DNA of 64,000 nt from Nemania diffusa (Eukaryota > Ascomycota > Sordariomycetes > Xylariales > Xylariaceae): contig JBBPUQ010000002.1 of the NCBI GenBank assembly GCA_038501195.1, positions 4,596,001-4,660,000 of the forward strand, given 5' to 3'. The notes below the pieces were generated by a model. It had not been told where the DNA came from and made no database searches. It saw only the letters and a program-made list of their open reading frames with translations. Shown here one piece after another: positions 59,521 to 64,000 of the stretch (positions within the stretch are counted from its first letter, which is position 1; every line of letters begins with the position of its first letter). A program made the translations under genes and the position numbers.

Positions 59521-60010
59521 TGGTATGCTGCAAGCGAGTTTACAGGGAAACCATCGCCAATCTGGTGTGAAGGGTTATAAGGCTTTGGCAAAAGGCTGCG
59601 GAAGGTTGCCACAGCAAAGATGGAGGAAACCGACGAGCTCGGAGGATAGGGCAGGGAGGTTGGAGCTGTGAGGAGAAGGCCAAAGAAGGGTACAATCTGC
59701 GACTGTGTTGTTGGATTTGATAAGGTCGAGACTAGGTTGATTATGAAATCTTTGTCTCGGTGGTTTGTTATTTGTCGTGGGCAGCTTGTTTCTGCCCTGG
59801 ACGACTGATTAGGTACCTAGGTAGGTATTTGAGTCCAACCAGGTTGCCTATGCACATTATACAGTAGGTAGCACTGTACCCCGGTACACTTGCTGAACCG
59901 CCTAATTTACGGTCGCCCACAGGGCTTACTGTCTCATAATTCAATTTAGGTAACTACGCCGACACCACTGGGCCCACTTTCTTTTTCCACCCTCTCTTCT
60001 AAATCAAACT
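59521..60010. other. Promoter side of the CxxC gene and transition to the A+T block
   Basis: Contains the upstream region of the CxxC-rich gene and a perfect TACCTAGGTA at 59814-59823. Composition drops to almost pure A+T after about 60000. No other feature seen. Confidence 0.5.
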
Positions 60011-63000
60011 TGTAACTTAACTTTTTACAATCATTTTTTTAATTTAGCAATAATTTATTTAAACTTTTATACAAATTAATATATATGTAGTTAATTTAAT
60101 TATATTTTAAAATAGTTATATAAATTAAACGTAGTTTTTTTAAATTAAATTTGTTATATATAATTTATAAGCGTGCTAATTTTATACAGTTTGTATACTT
60201 TATTTTTTTATTAATTTTATTTTATTTGTTACAATTGTTGTAGTTGTTATACAATTTTATATAAATAAATCTTATTTTTATATTTTTAATAGTATTAAAA
60301 ACAACTGCAGATATTTTTAAATATTTTAGTTTGTTTTAAATTATATAAGCAGTTTTTAACTTGTTAATAAATATATTTGCTAGTTATAACTATATTTTAT
60401 ATTAACAAACATTGTTTTTATATTTTTAGCAGTATTAATTTTAACTATAAACATTTTTAGTTATTTTAGTTAATTTTATACTATATAAGTATATTTTAAT
60501 TTGCTAATAAATATATTAAATAATAGCAACAATATTTTATATTAATAAGTATTGTTTTTATATTTTTAGTAGTATTAACTTTAACAGTTAACTTTTTAAA
60601 AAATTTAAAGCTTTTTTATATTATATAAGTTTATTTTAATTTATTAATAAATATATTTTATAATAGCTACAATATATTATATTAATAAACATTATTTTAA
60701 TATTTTTAAAAACATTATTTTTAATTGCTAATAGTTTTAAAAACTTAAAAGTGTTTTAAGTAGTATAAACATAATTTAATTAAATAGTATGTATATTTTT
60801 ATTAAAGCTAAAAAATCTAGTTAATATATTTTTTAATTAAAACTTTTGAAAATAAATTTATATTATTAACAAAAATATAAATTTATATAAATATATTATT
60901 TATACTGTAATTGCAGCAGTATTACTATATAATATTTTGATTGTTTTGTTAATATATTATATAGCAGAATATTTAAAAAATTAAAACATAGTTAATTAAA
61001 ACAGAAGTAGTACTATTAAGCAATATGTTTTATTTTTTAATTTTTAATATATTGTTTTTTTTTTGCTATATAAAATTGCAGTAATTTTAATTATATTGTA
61101 CAAAATATATAAACAGTTTATTAAAATTAAACTTAATTAAATATATAATTAGTAATATAATATTATTAAAGTTTACAAAAATACAAAAGTATATAAAGCA
61201 ACATTAAAATATACAATTAATTCAAATATTAGTTAATTAGTACAGCTTTTTATTTATTAACTTGTTAGTACTTAAGCTATTTGCTTTTGCTTTTTACGTT
61301 TTTTAACTTTTTTGTATTTTGTAAAAATCTTTTTTTGTATGCTTTTGTTATATTTTATTTTGTTTATTTTTTTTTCATTATTTATATATTATTAATTTTT
61401 TGCTTTAATTATTATTATGTTTTTTCGATTATTTTTAAACTTTAAAATTAGCAATATATTTTTGCTTATTTTGTTTATTATATATATACTAACTAACAAC
61501 ATTAAAAAACAAACTTTTTTTATTATTAAAAAGCTTTGCTAATATATATACAACTAAATTTACTGCTTTTTAAATACAACTTCTGTATAATTTTTCAGTA
61601 CATTTTACATTATATTAAGCTAATATAATTTGTTACAAACATTTGTATGCTATTACAATTTTAAAGTTATTATATTAAATTAAAAATACTAAAAAGTTAA
61701 ATATAAAAAAAATACTTAAAAACGTTGTATTATTATTATATATTATTTGTTTATTAAAAATGTAGCAAAAAAAACATATATATAATATATATATAGTAAA
61801 TTTTTTGGCCTAAATAATAAATGTGTTATTTTTAGTAGTAACAAACTTAATAATGTTTGTATTAATTGCTTTTATTTAAATATTAGCTATAACTGTTTGT
61901 TTTATATTAATAAGTTATAACTTTAATTAATTAAACATAAAAAAACAACTGTTAATTTGTATTAACTTAGAAAAAAAAAAGCAAGCAGTTGCAAAAAAAG
62001 CTTAAAAATTTTTTAAAAAGTTTATAAAAAAAATTTTTAATTAAACGTTTACTAAAAAGTTAAAAGATTAATAGTTTATACTTAAGCAAGCTATTTATAA
62101 TAAAATTTCAATTAAATCGCTTTATAAAAAGCAACGTATATAAATAATAGCATTATAAATAAAAAATAAATAAACAAAAAATAAAAAATATTTATATAAT
62201 AATGTTATATTATATAATACTGTAATAAAACATTAAGCTTTATTATATATATAAAGCTTAATATATTAATTAAACCGATTTTTTGTATATACTAAAAAAT
62301 TTAAACAGTTTAAACTTATATTAATTTAAAATAAAAAATTCAATATTAAAAAACTTTAATTTTTATAAAAATGTAATTATTTTATAATATTATAACAGTA
62401 TATTTATATATAAAATCTATTAGTTTTTACTGCAAACATATAATATCGATATAAAGTAGATAATTTTATATTGTTAGTTTTAAATATAAAATATAGTACT
62501 TAAATAAAAGCAAACAATTTAAACTAAAAGTTTTAATAAAATAATTTGATATTGTTATTTTAAGCTTAGATTAAATAATGTAAAAATTTTAAAAAAGCTT
62601 AAAAAGTAATACTTTTAAATTAGTTAAAGCAAGCTTAAACAATATTAATATAAATTAAAAATATATTAATAAAAAATACTAAACTAAACTATATATTTGC
62701 AAATATAGCTTTGCAAATTTTTTAGCAAACAGTTGCTATTTTTTTATATAATACTACGTTTATTGTAACATAACTTATATTAGCATATATAAAAAACAGC
62801 AGTAATTAACTTTTTTTGTAATATTATATTTAAAATGTTTAAAAAATATTACTTTTAAGTGTTAATAAAACAACTACAAACAATTAAAAGCAATTATATT
62901 AGCTAAATAACATTAAGTTTAAACTATATATAATGTATTAATAAATACTGCAAGCTATAACATTAAAGTTTTAAAATATATAGTATAATTAATATATATT

Positions 63001-64000
63001 TGCGTTATATTGTTTAGTTTTATATTAAAGCAATAGCTATAACAGAAATTATAGTACTTGTTTAATATATATATTATATTTAATAAGCAAGCTTTTTGTT
63101 AATAATAATACGTTTAAATTAAAAATACAAAACAGTATTAACTATAATAGCGCATTATTAGTTTTTAACAAGCAGTAACAACATATATTTGCTAAAATTA
63201 TATTAAAACAAATAAAGTAAATTAGTATGTGATTTAAATTAACTAAATTAAGTTCGATTAATTTTTAAAAAAAACGCTAAAAATAAAGCACTTTTGCTTA
63301 AGTTATAATTACTTTAGTTTAATAACTACTAATTTTATAAAAAAAGTACAAAAAACTAACAAATTAAGTTTTAATAAAACTAACTATATAAAAAACATAA
63401 AATATTTTAGCAAGTATATTATTTAAAAATATACTTAATTAGTTATTTTTAAACTAATTAAATAAATATAAAACTATTTCTAAAAACTTAAAAGCAAAAA
63501 ATTATAAAATAAAACTAACCGATTTAATTAAATCGTATTAATATATATTTATATACTTTTGCTTCGATATAAACTAAACAGTTTTAAAAATAACTAAAAT
63601 ATATATACTATTTAAAAACAAAAAAATCGCCGATATGTTTATACAAACAAACTTTAAATGTTATATTATTAACTAAATTTAGCTCGAACAATTAACTGCT
63701 GTATTAAATATAACAAATTACAATAAAATGTGTTATATTAGCTTATTTAAATAGTAATAAAACAGTATTAGAAATATTTACTTGTAAATACGTTGCAAGT
63801 ATACAACTAATATATAGCTAAATGTTTTCAGCTTAATATAAACTGATTAAATTATAAAAAGCTGTTATTAAGCAAGTATTATTATTTGCAGCAATGTTTA
63901 TATAAACATAAAACAAATAATAAAAAACTAAAGCTGTTTTTACACTTACAACTAAAAAAAAGATTTAAATATTTCGAAAAATAAGTAGTACAAAACAATA
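60011..64000. repeat. A+T-rich gene-free block, probably RIP-mutated
   Basis: Like the left-hand block this is nearly all A and T, rich in TpA, and has no coding frame. It runs off the window end. The first part contains a degenerate 140-bp tandem array (listed separately). The rest is made of poly-A/T runs with scattered AGC and TCG words and no transposon protein that I can read. Origin by RIP of repeated DNA is inferred from composition; a centromere-proximal or subtelomeric location is also possible, but no telomere repeats were seen. Confidence 0.8.
60230..60830. repeat. Degenerate tandem array, exact 140-bp period
   Basis: The anchor word TT(A/G)TTTTTATATTTTTA with a following AGTATTA recurs at 60271, 60411, 60551 and, more decayed, 60691. 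A second anchor, TTAATAAATATATTT-like, recurs at about 60361, 60501, 60641 and 60781. Both series are spaced by exactly 140 bases, so at least four copies are in register with point changes but no visible insertions or deletions. The copies differ by A/T/G substitutions. An upstream partial copy may start near 60230. Confidence 0.8.

Overview
The window looks like nuclear DNA of a filamentous ascomycete (Pezizomycotina, most likely a Sordariomycete). The signs are protein genes with many short introns (41-207 bp) that have GTNNGT donors and CTAAC-type branch sites, typical fungal families (RAX2, LCL3, PKR1, a TRPY channel, ARP9, F-box proteins, a SYLF protein), and two blocks of extreme A+T at the window ends that look like DNA mutated by repeat-induced point mutation (RIP). 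The exact order is not determinable by eye; Xylariales is only a guess.

Layout. 1-2480 is an A+T-rich, gene-free block ending abruptly at G-runs. 2481-8580 is gene-free except for a decayed PD-(D/E)XK nuclease-like gene (4026-5105). 8581-17177 holds the U2 snRNP splicing factor SF3B1/HSH155 and the polarity protein RAX2, both on the minus strand. After 3.1 kb without a gene come the LCL3 nuclease (minus), an eight-exon vacuolar TRP channel (YVC1), a small Cys/His-rich protein, the eRF1 methyltransferase MTQ2, SmD1 (minus) and the ER protein PKR1 (minus). 29.4-44.7 kb is gene-poor, with two unrelated-looking F-box proteins and a tRNA-Ser(AGA). 44.7-59.5 kb is gene-dense: a SYLF-domain actin-patch-type protein, ARP9 of the SWI/SNF/RSC module, tRNA-Val(AAC), a zeta-crystallin-like quinone reductase with a possible mitochondrial presequence, the divergent pair CCT4 / RPT1, and a CxxC-rich nuclear-type protein of unknown function. 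60010-64000 is a second A+T-rich block that contains a degenerate tandem array with an exact 140-bp period.

The genes are mostly housekeeping and do not form a cluster. Functional themes recur: splicing (SF3B1, SmD1), protein quality control (CCT4, RPT1 and, through F-box proteins, ubiquitin ligases), translation termination (MTQ2) and actin/polarity (RAX2, SYLF, ARP9). All exon borders given here were worked out by hand from splice signals and reading-frame continuity; in each multi-exon model the summed exon length is a multiple of three.

I found no convincing new multi-gene system. The observations most worth following up are the 140-bp array, the nuclease-like relic beside the A+T block, the strong excess of the palindrome TACCTAGGTA in intergenic DNA, a GC-AG intron inside an F-box, and the unresolved open frame upstream of ARP9.
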